Program-made: the position numbers and the translations under genes | From: Psychrobacter sp. M13 | GTDB taxonomy: Bacteria; Pseudomonadota; Gammaproteobacteria; Pseudomonadales; Moraxellaceae | Assembly: GCF_030718935.1 (NCBI RefSeq) | Contig: NZ_CP132194.1 | Coordinates: forward strand, 1,550,001-1,614,000 | Length of the DNA stretch: 64,000 nt | Direction of reading: 5' to 3' | In this document: positions 18,313-27,780 of the stretch, piece after piece | Layout: each line of letters opens with the position of its first letter | Position numbering within the stretch: position 1 is the stretch's first letter | The notes under the pieces: generated by a model | Databases searched by the model: none | What the model was told of the DNA's origin: nothing | Seen by the model: the letters and a program-made list of their open reading frames with translations, nothing else

Positions 18313-18661
18313 CTATCGCTATGTGTATTACTATTTATTTGCGTTACTGTTATAAATGTTTTGTGCGTTTATAGATGACTAGTTATCCCCCTTTATTAGC
18401 CGTTCATACTCATTTAGAGTAGGGCGGTTTTTTTTATGATGTATATTTTTTGCTTATCTATACCGCTTTTTTTTGGACTATTGTCTTTGAAATAATTTTG
18501 ATTAATTGTAATTCTCAACTAATATCTCATTGCCAGTTAGCAACCGTTACAAGCCCATGGCTGGCGTGTGCTACACTAGCTATGCAAAATTATGTTTTTT
18601 ATTTAGTTACAGTCATTATATTAATAAATATAGCTGATTTGTCGGCTAGGGAGTGCAGATT
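18313..18661. other. Spacer between bfd and the first bacterioferritin gene (349 bp)
   Basis: Contains the bfd terminator and an AT-rich region that probably carries the bfr promoter. A 71-codon ORF (18450-18665) is very hydrophobic, has no ribosome binding site and overlaps the bfr start. I reject it. Confidence 0.5.
18400..18435 (+). terminator. Terminator of bfd
   Basis: Imperfect hairpin, with CCG and TACTC pairing with GAGTA and CGG around a small internal loop, followed by a run of eight T (18428-18435). Confidence 0.7.
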
Positions 18662-19153
18662 ATGATAGGCAGCCAAAAAGTTATCGATTATTTAAACTTT
18701 TTAGTAGGGGGCGAGCTGGCCGCTCGTGACCAGTATTTTATCCACTCTGAGATGTATGCTGAATGGCATTATGGCAAACTATATGAGCGTATCCATCATG
18801 AGATGGAGGATGAAACCTTACATGCTCAGGCTATTATCCGCCGTATCTTGATGCTGAGCGGCACGCCGAATATGAAAGTGAATGGCATTCACATTGGTAA
18901 AACTGTCCCAGAGATGCTTCAGCTCGATCTTGATCTTGAGTATGAGGTCCAGCAGCACCTAAAGGACGGTATTGCTCTATGTGAAGAGGAGCATGACTAT
19001 GTTACTCGTGAGATGCTCGTGGTGCAATTGCGAGATACGGAAGAGGATCACGCCCATTGGCTTGAGCAGCAGTTGCGTCTTATCGATATGATTGGCTTGC
19101 CAAGATATCTACAAAGCCAAATGGCTGAAGTACCGCCTAATCTTGAGCCATAA
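18662..19153 (+). CDS. bfrA: Bacterioferritin subunit with intact ferroxidase site, lacking haem Met52
   Basis: Four-helix-bundle iron-storage subunit, 163 residues. All six di-iron ligands of Bfr are present: E18, E51, H54, E93 (equivalent to E94), E127 and H130. The haem-binding Met52 is replaced by Thr. By analogy with two-subunit bacterioferritins of Neisseria and Pseudomonas putida, this is the ferroxidase (alpha) chain. The start is the ATG at 18662, with AGGGAG 8 bases upstream. An in-frame GTG at 18653 overlaps that site. The haem-binding partner follows 118 bases downstream. The symbol is by function class only. Confidence 0.93.
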   Translation: MIGSQKVIDYLNFLVGGELAARDQYFIHSEMYAEWHYGKLYERIHHEMEDETLHAQAIIRRILMLSGTPNMKVNGIHIGKTVPEMLQLDLDLEYEVQQHLKDGIALCEEEHDYVTREMLVVQLRDTEEDHAHWLEQQLRLIDMIGLPRYLQSQMAEVPPNLEP

Positions 19154-19271
19154 GTTTAGAGAGTAGCTCACCGTTAGATATTATAAGATACGCCAAAAGC
19201 TACCGCGTTGACCTATTATATTTATAGGTAGCTACAGCTGGATTAGAATAAAATTATAAGAGGCAATAACT

Positions 19272-19751
19272 ATGAAAGGTGATAGAGAAGTTATTCAGGC
19301 ACTCAATAAAGTGTTAGGTCAGTCACTAATTGCGATTAATCAATACTTTTTGCATGCTCGTATTGCACGCCATTGGGGACTTGAAAAGTTAAATGATAAT
19401 TTTTATAAGCAGTCGATTGCTGAGATGAAATGGTCGGATGACTTAATCGGACGTGTATTACTGCTGGGTGGACTGCCTAACTTGCAAGAATTAGGTAAGA
19501 TGTTTATCGCAGAAGATGTGGCTGAAATGATCGATTGTAACTTACGCTTAGAGAAGCAAAAGTTCGACATCATTACTGATGCTATCGCGCTGTGTGAGCA
19601 GCATAAAGACTATGTGTCACGTGCGCTGCTTGTTAAGCTCAAAGATGGTAATGAAGAGTACGATGATTGGCTCGATACCCAACGAGATCTCATCGAAGAT
19701 TTAGGGATACAGAACTATATCCAAGCGCAGATGGATGATGATGCGTCTTAA
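19272..19751 (+). CDS. bfrB: Bacterioferritin subunit with haem Met52 and degenerate ferroxidase site
   Basis: Second bacterioferritin chain, 159 residues. Met52, the axial haem ligand shared between two subunits, is present in AEMKW. Ferroxidase ligands are lost: E18 is Ser, H54 is Trp, and the E127/H130 pair reads Asn/Tyr. E51 and E94 remain. This is the mirror image of the upstream subunit, so the two probably build one mixed 24-mer in which this chain carries haem for electron entry from Bfd. GAGGCA lies before the ATG. A strong terminator ends the unit. Confidence 0.93.
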   Translation: MKGDREVIQALNKVLGQSLIAINQYFLHARIARHWGLEKLNDNFYKQSIAEMKWSDDLIGRVLLLGGLPNLQELGKMFIAEDVAEMIDCNLRLEKQKFDIITDAIALCEQHKDYVSRALLVKLKDGNEEYDDWLDTQRDLIEDLGIQNYIQAQMDDDAS

Positions 19752-19785
19752 TAAATAAACCCTAGATAATTTAAAGTTATTCTCA

Positions 19786-19835
19786 ACATTAAAAAGCCAA
19801 CACAGGTGTCAAATCTGATGTTGGCTTTTTAATGT
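19786..19835. terminator. Bidirectional terminator after bfrB
   Basis: Perfect 17-bp stem (19786-19802 with 19819-19835), with AAAAA and TTTTT in the outer arms. It separates bfrB from the convergent exporter gene. Confidence 0.9.
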
Positions 19836-19856
19836 CTAATGGAAGTCAATTTACTA

Positions 19857-21233
19857 TTAATATAAGCCGCGACCATCTTCGGGTTTTAAACGTAAAAAGT
19901 ACAATCCCGATAAAATAGTGAGAATACCTAATAACCAGTAGGTCGTCTGAAAGGCCGCTAAGTTATCAAGTCCAAAGCGCTCGCGTAATAAGTTGAGCAT
20001 CGCTGCACCAAAAGCAATACCAAAGCTGATAGCTAATTGTTGATTTACCGCCATAAGGCTATTGCCGCTACTGGTCTGAGCCCCTTGCAGATCACCGATA
20101 GTAATCGTGTTCATCGCGCTAAACTGTAGCGAGTTACAAGCGCCCATTATAGTCAAAAGCGGTATAAACCATAGCCACTGCGCGGCATCATTGAATTGTG
20201 CCAGCAGGATAATGAGTATACCCAATAATAAAGTGTTATAGACCAGTACCTTGCGATAGCTATAGCGCTGAATCAGCTTACTGACAAAAGGTTTGACACC
20301 TATTGCACCAACAGCAATAGGCGCAAGTAGCCAGCCTGCTTGTGATGGCGAATATTCAAATACCACCTGTAGCAACAGCGGTAGCAAAAACGGCACAGCA
20401 CTGATGCCAAGACGGGTAAATAAGTTACCGGTAATACCGATGCGAAAGGTACGAATGTTAAAAAGACTGAGCGGAAATAGCGGCGCTTGTCGTCGCCTCG
20501 CATGCCAGATATAGGCTCCTAGCAGCGTTGAGGCTATTACAGCTAAGAGCAAGCCATACATGGCACGCCCAGGTTGCGCACCAAATTCAACGGCAAGCGT
20601 AAAGCCGCAAGCGGCGGCTGCAAACAATAAGAACCCTGTCCAGTCCAGTCGTTTGGTATCTTCAAAGATAGCAGGAACTAATCTTTTGGCGACGACAAAA
20701 CCAAAAATACCCATCGGTATATTAATCAAAAATATCCAATGCCAGCTGGCATATTGTACCAAATAGCCACCGAGCAGTGGGCCAACCAAAGGTGCAATAA
20801 GGGCTGGAATCACCGCAAAATTCATCACCGTTAATAGCTGATTGCGTGGATAGGACTTGACCAAAATTAGGCGAGCAACAGGCGTCATCATAGCGCCACC
20901 AATAGCTTGCACGATACGCGAACCTACTAGTAAATCTAACGTTGGCGAGGCGGCGCACAGCAGTGAGCCGATACAGAAGATGACAATCGCACTCAAAAAC
21001 ACCCGACGGGTACCGTATTTGTCTGCCAAAAACCCACTAATAGGAATAAAGATTGCCAAGGTTAGCGCATAGCTAATAACAGCCCACTGCATCTTGAGTG
21101 GCGACTCCCCTAAGGCTTGCGCCATCTGCGGCAAGGAGGTATTTAAGATAGTGGCATCCAAAATCTGCATAAATAGCGCTACTGCTAACACGTACGGCAG
21201 GTATTTGGTTTGGGTTGCGCTTAGCGTTACCAT
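19857..21233 (-). CDS. DHA2-type MFS multidrug exporter (MdtD/EmrB-like)
   Basis: Proton-driven drug exporter of the major facilitator superfamily, DHA2 (14-helix) branch, 458 residues. It has the family N-terminal LDATILNTSLPQMAQ, motif A as GFLADKYGTRRV, and the exporter motif C as ALIAPLVGPLLGGYLVQ followed by SWHWIFLINIP. Length and sequence style are closest to E. coli MdtD. No membrane-fusion partner gene is beside it, so export into the periplasm is likely. The substrate is unknown. No strong ribosome binding site is seen before the start. Confidence 0.9.
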   Translation of the reverse strand: MVTLSATQTKYLPYVLAVALFMQILDATILNTSLPQMAQALGESPLKMQWAVISYALTLAIFIPISGFLADKYGTRRVFLSAIVIFCIGSLLCAASPTLDLLVGSRIVQAIGGAMMTPVARLILVKSYPRNQLLTVMNFAVIPALIAPLVGPLLGGYLVQYASWHWIFLINIPMGIFGFVVAKRLVPAIFEDTKRLDWTGFLLFAAAACGFTLAVEFGAQPGRAMYGLLLAVIASTLLGAYIWHARRRQAPLFPLSLFNIRTFRIGITGNLFTRLGISAVPFLLPLLLQVVFEYSPSQAGWLLAPIAVGAIGVKPFVSKLIQRYSYRKVLVYNTLLLGILIILLAQFNDAAQWLWFIPLLTIMGACNSLQFSAMNTITIGDLQGAQTSSGNSLMAVNQQLAISFGIAFGAAMLNLLRERFGLDNLAAFQTTYWLLGILTILSGLYFLRLKPEDGRGLY

Positions 21234-21507
21234 AGAGCTTTTACCATGAGAGCCTTGAACATAAATTTTAGCCTATCGTTTTGATTTGTATAACTACTGA
21301 TTCATACAGCTACTGATATTGATGCGCTTAGTATAAGAACAACCTCAAGATAATAAAAGAGAAACCCTATGATAAGCAGTGATGAGTACAGATTAATAAG
21401 CGATACATTGATTACACGAAACCGCTTTATCAAGCTGGCGTGCTCTCGCTATAGTGTAGGCACCGAAAATCAAACCAATAACTGAACGATTAACAATAGG
21501 ATGCTTT

Positions 21508-22338
21508 ATGACGGCTAACAAAGATCAGACACCAAGTAATGAGTATACACCTCCTAAGATTTGGACTAACGACAAAGAGAACGGAGGAAAGTTTGCAAGC
21601 ACTAATAGCCCGACGGCAGGCACGCGCCATGAGCAAACGCTACCCGTAGGCGATGCGCCACTACAACTGTATTCGCTCAACACGCCTAATGGCGTCAAAG
21701 TCAATATTTTGTTAGAAGAGTTGAGCGAGCTGGGTATAAAAGCGGCCGCTTATGATGCCTATAAGATAGACATCTCTGAGGGTGATCAGTTTGGCTCTGA
21801 CTTTGTCGCTATCAACCCTAACTCAAAGATTCCCGCCTTGGTTGATTATTCTAATAAGAATGAGCCGATACAACTGTTTGAGTCAGGGTCTATTCTATTA
21901 TATTTAGCCGAGAAGTTCGAAAAGTTTATACCAATGCAGCAAGGGTCTAAACGCGCCAATTGTCTATCTTGGCTAATGTGGCAGATGGGTAGCGCGCCTT
22001 ATCTAGGGGGTGGCTTTGGTCACTTTTATGCTTATGCGCCAGAGCCTATGGAGTATCCAATTAACCGCTTTACTATGGAGACCAAACGGCAAATGGATGT
22101 TCTCAATAAGCATCTAGAGCACACTACCTATATGTGCGGCGATACTGAAGCGGACTACACTATTGCCGATATTATTATTTGGGCATGGTACGGTCAGCTA
22201 GCGCTAGGTAAGCTATATGACGCTGGCGAGTTCTTGCAAGTTGACAGTTATCAGCACTTGCAACGCTGGGCAAAACTGATAGCCAAGCGTCCCGCAGTAC
22301 AGCGAGCAGTAGACTTAGAGCTGAAACCTATCAGCTAA
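21508..22338 (+). CDS. yghU: Glutathione S-transferase of the YghU (nu-class) type
   Basis: Cytoplasmic thiol transferase/disulfide-bond oxidoreductase, 276 residues. It carries the extended N-terminus typical of YghU (PPKIWTNDKENGGKFAS), then LQLYSLNTPNGVKVNILLEEL, the cis-Pro block NPNSKIPAL and the glutathione-binding ESGSILLYLAEKF. The C-terminal helical domain has LGGGFGHFYAYAPEPMEY and RFTMETKRQ, close to E. coli YghU. YghU binds two glutathione molecules and has disulfide reductase activity. AGGAT precedes the ATG. Single gene with its own terminator. Confidence 0.92.
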   Translation: MTANKDQTPSNEYTPPKIWTNDKENGGKFASTNSPTAGTRHEQTLPVGDAPLQLYSLNTPNGVKVNILLEELSELGIKAAAYDAYKIDISEGDQFGSDFVAINPNSKIPALVDYSNKNEPIQLFESGSILLYLAEKFEKFIPMQQGSKRANCLSWLMWQMGSAPYLGGGFGHFYAYAPEPMEYPINRFTMETKRQMDVLNKHLEHTTYMCGDTEADYTIADIIIWAWYGQLALGKLYDAGEFLQVDSYQHLQRWAKLIAKRPAVQRAVDLELKPIS

Positions 22339-22378
22339 TAGATAGCAGTCCTAATAAATAAGGTTTAAATGAATAATC

Positions 22379-22419
22379 AAGCCAATAGAAAAAAATCTGT
22401 TGGCTTTTTCTATTGGCTT
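22379..22419 (+). terminator. Terminator of yghU
   Basis: Perfect 15-bp stem (22379-22393 with 22405-22419). An inner alternative pairing (AAGCCAA with TTGGCTT near 22400) also ends in T-residues. Confidence 0.75.
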
Positions 22420-22615
22420 ATTGGTAGTAACTAACGGATGAATAGACAATATGTGGTTATAAGTGGGATTTACTAAAGCATTTACAAAATGATACTTTGA
22501 TATAATAGGTAGAAACATTACTAGTTTATGCTATTAAGGCTGATATTTACGGGCTAGTAATTGCATAATTACGGCTCTGCATAGCACTTAATAGGCAATA
22601 AAGTGAGTACTAACT

Positions 22616-23812
22616 ATGAGTAAATCATTTCAATCTATCTCAGCACCCTTATTTGCAAAAATTAAAAGTAGTGGCATGACACGCGCTAAAAAATTCGATA
22701 TAAGTTCACCTAAAATGAAAAATAATTTGAAATTTGATAATACAAAAAGTAAGTTTTTAGGCTCATCTATCGCATTCATAAGTGCGATAGCCATAAGTCC
22801 AGCTAGCTATGCCGCTAGTCCTGTTGAATATACTAACAAGGATTGGCAAGTGGTTTGTGATAATACTCGTACTTGTCGTATGGCAGGGTATCAAGCTGAT
22901 ATTAACAGCGACTTTGCCGCATCAATATTATTAACTCGCCCAGCAGGTGCTAATGCTGAGGTGACAGGCGAGATTAAGCTCGGTGGTGATAATAAAGGCT
23001 CCAATAAAGCCTTGCTAGAATTGGGTAATCGCCATCGCGTGGCGCTGTTTATCAATGGTAAGGATCTAGGCGAGACCAGCTCCTCATCGCTAGGGGCAGG
23101 TTATGCCAAGCTTAGCAGTACACAAGTGAGTGCATTACTAGCATCGCTGACCAAATCCAGCAATATTGAGCTGGTCGTACGTAACTCACGCTGGCAAGTG
23201 TCTGATAAAGGGGCTACCGCGGTCATGCTAAAAGCTGACGTGGCGCAAGGGCGAGTTGGCACAGCCAGCGCTTTAATCAAAGCTAATGCTAATAACTCGA
23301 ACAACGATGTACTTGCTCCTAAAGAGCTACCACAACTGCGCCTAGTAATGCCTGAGCAGGTCGCTAATGTTAATAGTAATAAAGGCTTTAGCCTAAAATC
23401 CTCACAGCTTAGCGCTATGATGCAAAGCACGGTAGGTGACTCTACTAGCGAGTGTCCAAAGCTTGCAAACAAGACTCCATGGAAAGTCAACCGTCTCAAT
23501 AGTACGCAGCTCTTGGCACAGCATAGTTGCTGGTCTGGTGCTTATAATAGCGGTGAGGGTATGTGGGTTATCAACGATCGCGCTCCCTTTGATCCTAAGC
23601 TGGTCACTACGAGCGCCACTAGTTACGATAGAGGCGTTATCAGCTCTACTCAAAAGGAGCGAGGTATTGGCGATTGTACAGCGACCACTGAGTGGGTCTG
23701 GACAGGCAAAAGCTTTGATAAGAGTTATTCGGGGACGACGGGGCTGTGTCGCTCGGTCGCGGATGGCGGTGCATGGAAGCTCCCTACTTATGTGACAGAT
23801 GTAAAACGCTAA
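22616..23812 (+). CDS. DUF1176 exported protein
   Basis: A 398-residue protein of the DUF1176 family. A hydrophobic signal segment (about 46-66, ending ASYA) is followed by the family opening VEYTNKDWQVVCDNTRTCRMAGYQ. There are further cysteine pairs in ECPKLANKTPW, HSCWSG and GDCTATTEWVW, probably disulfides in the periplasm. The function of the family is unknown. The first 45 residues are long and basic for a signal peptide. An alternative start is the ATG at 22715 (residue 34), but neither start has a clear ribosome binding site. Isolated gene. Confidence 0.85.
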   Translation: MSKSFQSISAPLFAKIKSSGMTRAKKFDISSPKMKNNLKFDNTKSKFLGSSIAFISAIAISPASYAASPVEYTNKDWQVVCDNTRTCRMAGYQADINSDFAASILLTRPAGANAEVTGEIKLGGDNKGSNKALLELGNRHRVALFINGKDLGETSSSSLGAGYAKLSSTQVSALLASLTKSSNIELVVRNSRWQVSDKGATAVMLKADVAQGRVGTASALIKANANNSNNDVLAPKELPQLRLVMPEQVANVNSNKGFSLKSSQLSAMMQSTVGDSTSECPKLANKTPWKVNRLNSTQLLAQHSCWSGAYNSGEGMWVINDRAPFDPKLVTTSATSYDRGVISSTQKERGIGDCTATTEWVWTGKSFDKSYSGTTGLCRSVADGGAWKLPTYVTDVKR

Positions 23813-24341
23813 TAGCTATAAAAATCGCCGATAGCCCTTGTTAAATTTTTCGCTAAAAATACATCCATCAGGCAAAACAGAGCTTAGTTTATCGTTATTC
23901 TAAAAATAAATAATATTATTATAATTGTTGTGCTATAATACGTCGCCACGTTAGCAAAGCTTACGTGAATTATGAGATTGATAACATCGCCTGCGATTTT
24001 GAGCCTAGGATGGCTGAGAGTAATTGTTGCCGATGATTTTGTGTACTTAAATAACTCATTATTGAATAACTAAAATAGTGTTATTTTTGACTCATATCTT
24101 ATCTACTGGTTCCATTTAAAACCAGATTGGTTGTAGTTTGCAGTTATCAGCTTTGGACAAAGCTGAATAAAGTGGCAAGCGCAAGCAAGGATGAGACACT
24201 CGGCACTACCACCAAAATACGCCAGATAGCACGCAGCGCTTTTATTGAGCATTCAATAGAAGCGCAGGGTGAATGAGCGGTTATCAGTGGTAGGCAACAA
24301 GTACGCTGAATTTACAGCGGCTTACTCTACCAAGGATTCTC
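23813..24341. other. Long leader region of the DEAD-box helicase (529 bp)
   Basis: Non-coding. A promoter near 23931 predicts a transcript leader of about 395 bases. Two clear hairpins lie in it. One has tetraloop GGAC and an 8-9 bp stem around 24147-24166. The other has a 13-bp stem with one G-U pair (24236-24248 with 24253-24265, loop GCAT). A smaller 5-bp stem (CGCTG/CAGCG) sits just before the ribosome binding site. Such long structured leaders are typical of cold-shock genes (cspA, deaD). An independent small RNA cannot be excluded. Confidence 0.6.
23931..23939 (+). promoter_or_regulatory. Extended -10 promoter of the helicase gene
   Basis: TGCTATAAT at 23931-23939 is a perfect -10 hexamer with the TGn extension. 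No good -35 is seen at the right distance, and extended -10 promoters do not need one. The predicted start of transcription is near 23946. Confidence 0.65.
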
Positions 24342-26033
24342 ATGACTGACATCTTATCTACTATCGCCGCTCAAAACGGTATCATCGAAGAAACTACTAC
24401 TGTAAATTCAGACACTGCTGTACAAGCTACTTCTGAAGCCGAGTCTACAGAAGATCAAGTCACTTTTGCTGAACTTGACATCGCAAAGCCGATCCTTACC
24501 GCGCTTGAGCGTAGTGGCTATACCCACCCAACGCCTATTCAAGCACAAGCGATTCCTTTTGCTCTACAAGGTCGTGACTTACTACTTTCAGCACAAACAG
24601 GTAGCGGTAAAACAGCGGCATTCGTCATTCCAGTATTGGATCGTTTAAGCCGTGCGACTAGCTTTGATAAATTAACCAAAGCCCTTATCTTAACGCCAAC
24701 GCGTGAGCTTGCTCAGCAGGTTCATGATAGCGTACGCACTTATTCGAAAGATATGCGTGGTTTATTCTGTGTGCCATTAGTCGGTGGCGCTCCTTATAAC
24801 GGTCAGATTACCGCGCTCAAAAAAGGCGTCCAAGTTATTGTTGCAACGCCTGGTCGTCTGCTTGACCATATCAATGCTGGTCGCGTTGACTTATCAAACC
24901 TTGAAGTACTAGTACTTGATGAAGCGGATCGTATGCTAGATATGGGTTTTGCTGATGATATCAGTGATATCCTAAAAGCAGCTCCTACTAATCGTCAGAC
25001 TATTATGTGCTCGGCTACTTGGGATGGTCCTGTTGGCAAGATTGCCGCGACTTTCACTAACAATCCTGAGCGCGTTGCTATCAAAGTAGAATCGGCTCAT
25101 ATCGATGAGACAGTCTATTATTGTGATGATTTCAATCATAAAAACAAAATCTTAGACAAAATCGTTTGTGAAAAGGACGTTGATCAAGTGATCATCTTTG
25201 CCGCCACTAAACGCAGCACTGAAAAACTAGCTAAGCAATTACAAGATGACGGCCACAAAGCCAGCTTCTTACATGGTGACTTGCCACAAAGCAAGCGTAA
25301 CCGCATCGTGCAAGACTTACGTAATGGTAAATGCAAGATTTTAGTCGCCACTGATGTTGCTGCTCGTGGTCTTGACGTTCCAGCTTTATCACATGTTATC
25401 AACTATGATTTACCACGCCAAACTGAAGATTACGTCCATCGTATCGGTCGTTGTGGTCGTGCGGGCCGTAGTGGTGTTGCTATTAACTTATGTAGCATGG
25501 ATGATCGTCCACAGCTCAATGCAATCAATCGTTATTTGAATCGCAAAATGGAAGTGTCTGTGATCGAAGGCTTAGAGCCGAAGAAGACTTATGTACCAAG
25601 TGAGAATAAAGGTAATGGTCGCGGCCGTGGTCGTGGACGCTCAAATGGCGGTGGTGGTAATGGCCAAGGCCGTGGTCGCTCGACTGGTGGCGGTTATCAA
25701 GGTAAGCCTGAAAATGCTCGCGGTCGCTCAGGTGACAGTAGCAAAGGTACAGGTCAACGCGCCAGCAACGATAGTGGCTATCAAGGCCAAAGTGCTGGCA
25801 AGCCACGCGATTCATCAGGCAAGCCTAATGATCGCTTCGGTGGTAAGCCGTATCAAGGTAAGCGTACTGGCGGTCCTAGCCGTGGTGATAGCGCTGGCGT
25901 TCCACGCGGTGAGCGCGCTGCAACAGGTCGTGGTCGTCCAAGTGGCAGCCAAGGTCGTCCAGCCAACCGCTCAGACAGCGGCAACCGTGGCCAAGGTCGC
26001 TCAAGCGGTGGCAACCGTGGTAACAATTCGTAA
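24342..26033 (+). CDS. DEAD-box RNA helicase with RG-rich tail
   Basis: ATP-dependent RNA helicase, 563 residues. Motifs in order: Q-motif (PTPIQAQAI), AQTGSGKT (84-91), PTRELAQQ, TPGRLLDH, VLDEADRMLDMGF, SAT (in CSATWDG), ARGLD and HRIGRCGRAGR. After about residue 420 comes a 140-residue tail of GRGRGR, GGGGN and GRS repeats, a flexible RNA-binding RG/RGG region. The family (CsdA/DeaD, RhlE, SrmB) remodels ribosomal and messenger RNA, especially in the cold. The long structured leader fits cold-shock control. I cannot assign CsdA versus RhlE with certainty. Confidence 0.94.
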   Translation: MTDILSTIAAQNGIIEETTTVNSDTAVQATSEAESTEDQVTFAELDIAKPILTALERSGYTHPTPIQAQAIPFALQGRDLLLSAQTGSGKTAAFVIPVLDRLSRATSFDKLTKALILTPTRELAQQVHDSVRTYSKDMRGLFCVPLVGGAPYNGQITALKKGVQVIVATPGRLLDHINAGRVDLSNLEVLVLDEADRMLDMGFADDISDILKAAPTNRQTIMCSATWDGPVGKIAATFTNNPERVAIKVESAHIDETVYYCDDFNHKNKILDKIVCEKDVDQVIIFAATKRSTEKLAKQLQDDGHKASFLHGDLPQSKRNRIVQDLRNGKCKILVATDVAARGLDVPALSHVINYDLPRQTEDYVHRIGRCGRAGRSGVAINLCSMDDRPQLNAINRYLNRKMEVSVIEGLEPKKTYVPSENKGNGRGRGRGRSNGGGGNGQGRGRSTGGGYQGKPENARGRSGDSSKGTGQRASNDSGYQGQSAGKPRDSSGKPNDRFGGKPYQGKRTGGPSRGDSAGVPRGERAATGRGRPSGSQGRPANRSDSGNRGQGRSSGGNRGNNS

Positions 26034-26102
26034 GATGCTCAACAAAGCAGTATTCTATACCTAAAGCTCGCTATCAAGATAATTATCTAAAGCCAGCTTT
26101 GA

Positions 26103-26135
26103 AAAAAAGCCAGATACTCGTTATCTGGCTTTTTT
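26103..26135 (+). terminator. Terminator of the helicase gene
   Basis: Perfect 14-bp stem (26103-26116 with 26122-26135), a five-base loop and a T-run at the end. Confidence 0.92.
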
Positions 26136-26156
26136 GTGTCCGAAGCAAATCTTTGT

Positions 26157-26187
26157 GTAGGGTGCGGTTAGCGCAGCGTAACCCGCC
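26157..26187. repeat. Half-site related to the dispersed palindromic repeat
   Basis: Begins GTAGGGTGC like the arms of the four full repeats in this window, then forms its own small hairpin (GGTTA/TAACC). No second arm follows, so this is either a solo arm or a related short element. It lies in the 373-base spacer between the helicase and the DUF819 gene. Apart from the terminator and this element I see nothing in that spacer. Confidence 0.5.
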
Positions 26188-26406
26188 ATTAAATTATCTT
26201 GGATAGTTATTTTAGAATAATAAACTAGCTGCGTAGGCTGGACTTTTAACCCAGCTCATTTGTTTGCATTATTCAATATAGCCTAACTACTTATTAATTT
26301 CATAGTCTATTTATAAAGATTAATTTGTTAGTAACCGCGACTTGCGCGTAGATTTTGCCTTTATTATACTGCACGCTTTTACTGCTCCTTATACTGGAAA
26401 CCTGCG

Positions 26407-27651
26407 ATGCTCGCTATGTCTTACTCAGCTATTGAAAGCTTACCTGTTGCCTTTGGTATTATTATGGCGATTATTGGGCTAGTTTTTTATACCCAAGCAC
26501 TGCCAGGCAATTTCTGGCGACGTTTTTATGCCGTTTTGCCAGGTATTGTGCTTTGCTGCTTTATACCTGCAACGCTCAATAGTCTTGGGGTGTTTGCCGA
26601 TGGCATAGGCTCACAGATTTATGGCTTTACGGCCACTTATTTGCTACCAGCCAGCTTATTACTGATGACCTTGTCAATGGATGTTCCTAAGATTTTAGGA
26701 CTTGGTTGGAGAGCTGTCGCTATGTTTTTTGCGGCAAGTGTCGCTATTGTTATTAGTGGGCCGATCAGTCTAGCACTAGCAAAGTGGGTATCGCCCGAGA
26801 TGTTCACTGATGACACGCTATGGCGTGGGTTTTCAGCGGTGGCAGGCAGTTGGATAGGGGGCGCGGCCAATCAAGCTGCTATGAAAGAGCTGTTTGGGGT
26901 CAGTGATGATCTATTTGGGATGATGATCTTAGTTGATACCACTAATGCCTCGCTGTGGCTCTTGATTATTCTAGTGCTGGCGAAGCATAGCGCCAAGATA
27001 GATAACTGGCTAAAAGCGGATTCTAGCAGTATTGATAAAGTTATCAAAGCTGTTGAGAGCTATGAGCGTGATCATGAGCGACCAGCAACGCTCAATGATT
27101 TGATGGTGATGTTTGGCTTATGCTTTGCGATGGTTGGCGCCGCGCACTTTATTGGTGGTCAAATCGCTGCCACTTTTGCGCCCTTTGCTTGGGCGGTACA
27201 GTATAGCTTTGCCAGCGCGTTTTTTTGGATGGTGGTTATCATTACCTTAATAGGTGTGGTTTTTTCTTTTACCAAAATACGCAGGCTTGATCACGCAGGC
27301 GCATCAAAGATAGGCACGGTATTTATTTTTGTGTTGATTGCCGCCATAGGCATGCAGATTAACCTAGCAGGTATCGTCTCGCAGTGGCGGCTACTGCTGA
27401 TAGGTCTGGTATGGATGACAATTCACGTGATCATTATATTTATAGTTGCTAGAATTATTCGCGCGCCGTTTTTCTTTTTGGCCGTCGGCTCTAATGCTAA
27501 TACAGGCGGTGCATCATCAGCACCAATAGTCGCGACTGCCTTTCACCCTGCGCTTGCGCCTGTTGGCGTGTTTTTGGGGATATTAGGCTACGCAATGGGT
27601 ACTTTTGGTGGTTATATTAGCACTCAGCTCATGCGTTTAGTAGTGACCTGA
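26407..27651 (+). CDS. DUF819 (YjcL-like) membrane protein
   Basis: Polytopic inner-membrane protein of 414 residues with about 10-12 hydrophobic helices, in the DUF819 family. Family-like glycine-rich stretches are AVAGSWIGGAANQAAMKELFGV (in the first half) and GSNANTGGASSAPIVATAFHP (in the second half). The two similar re-entrant-like blocks suggest a transporter with inverted repeats, as in cation:proton antiporter folds. The substrate is unknown. GGAAA lies before the ATG. An internal ATG at 26416 is an alternative. It is followed after 129 bases by an acyl-CoA ligase gene on the same strand. Confidence 0.85.
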   Translation: MLAMSYSAIESLPVAFGIIMAIIGLVFYTQALPGNFWRRFYAVLPGIVLCCFIPATLNSLGVFADGIGSQIYGFTATYLLPASLLLMTLSMDVPKILGLGWRAVAMFFAASVAIVISGPISLALAKWVSPEMFTDDTLWRGFSAVAGSWIGGAANQAAMKELFGVSDDLFGMMILVDTTNASLWLLIILVLAKHSAKIDNWLKADSSSIDKVIKAVESYERDHERPATLNDLMVMFGLCFAMVGAAHFIGGQIAATFAPFAWAVQYSFASAFFWMVVIITLIGVVFSFTKIRRLDHAGASKIGTVFIFVLIAAIGMQINLAGIVSQWRLLLIGLVWMTIHVIIIFIVARIIRAPFFFLAVGSNANTGGASSAPIVATAFHPALAPVGVFLGILGYAMGTFGGYISTQLMRLVVT

Positions 27652-27780
27652 GAAGTCATCACTTCAGTTTATTTTAGATACAAACATCGCTGTAAATGAT
27701 AAAACTGATATCGTATACTGATGAGAGTATTTTTAATACTTAAGTGTTAGCACTTTAAACATCACTATAAGGATATACAG

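Noticed and set aside
18450..18665. Hydrophobic 71-codon ORF between bfd and the first bfr gene
   Set aside because: No ribosome binding site, starts inside the bfd terminator region and overlaps the real bfr start.
25525..26064. Long ORFs on both strands over the helicase C-terminus
   Set aside because: They are out-of-frame products of the repetitive RG/GGC-rich tail; their composition is low-complexity Val/Ala or His/Tyr.
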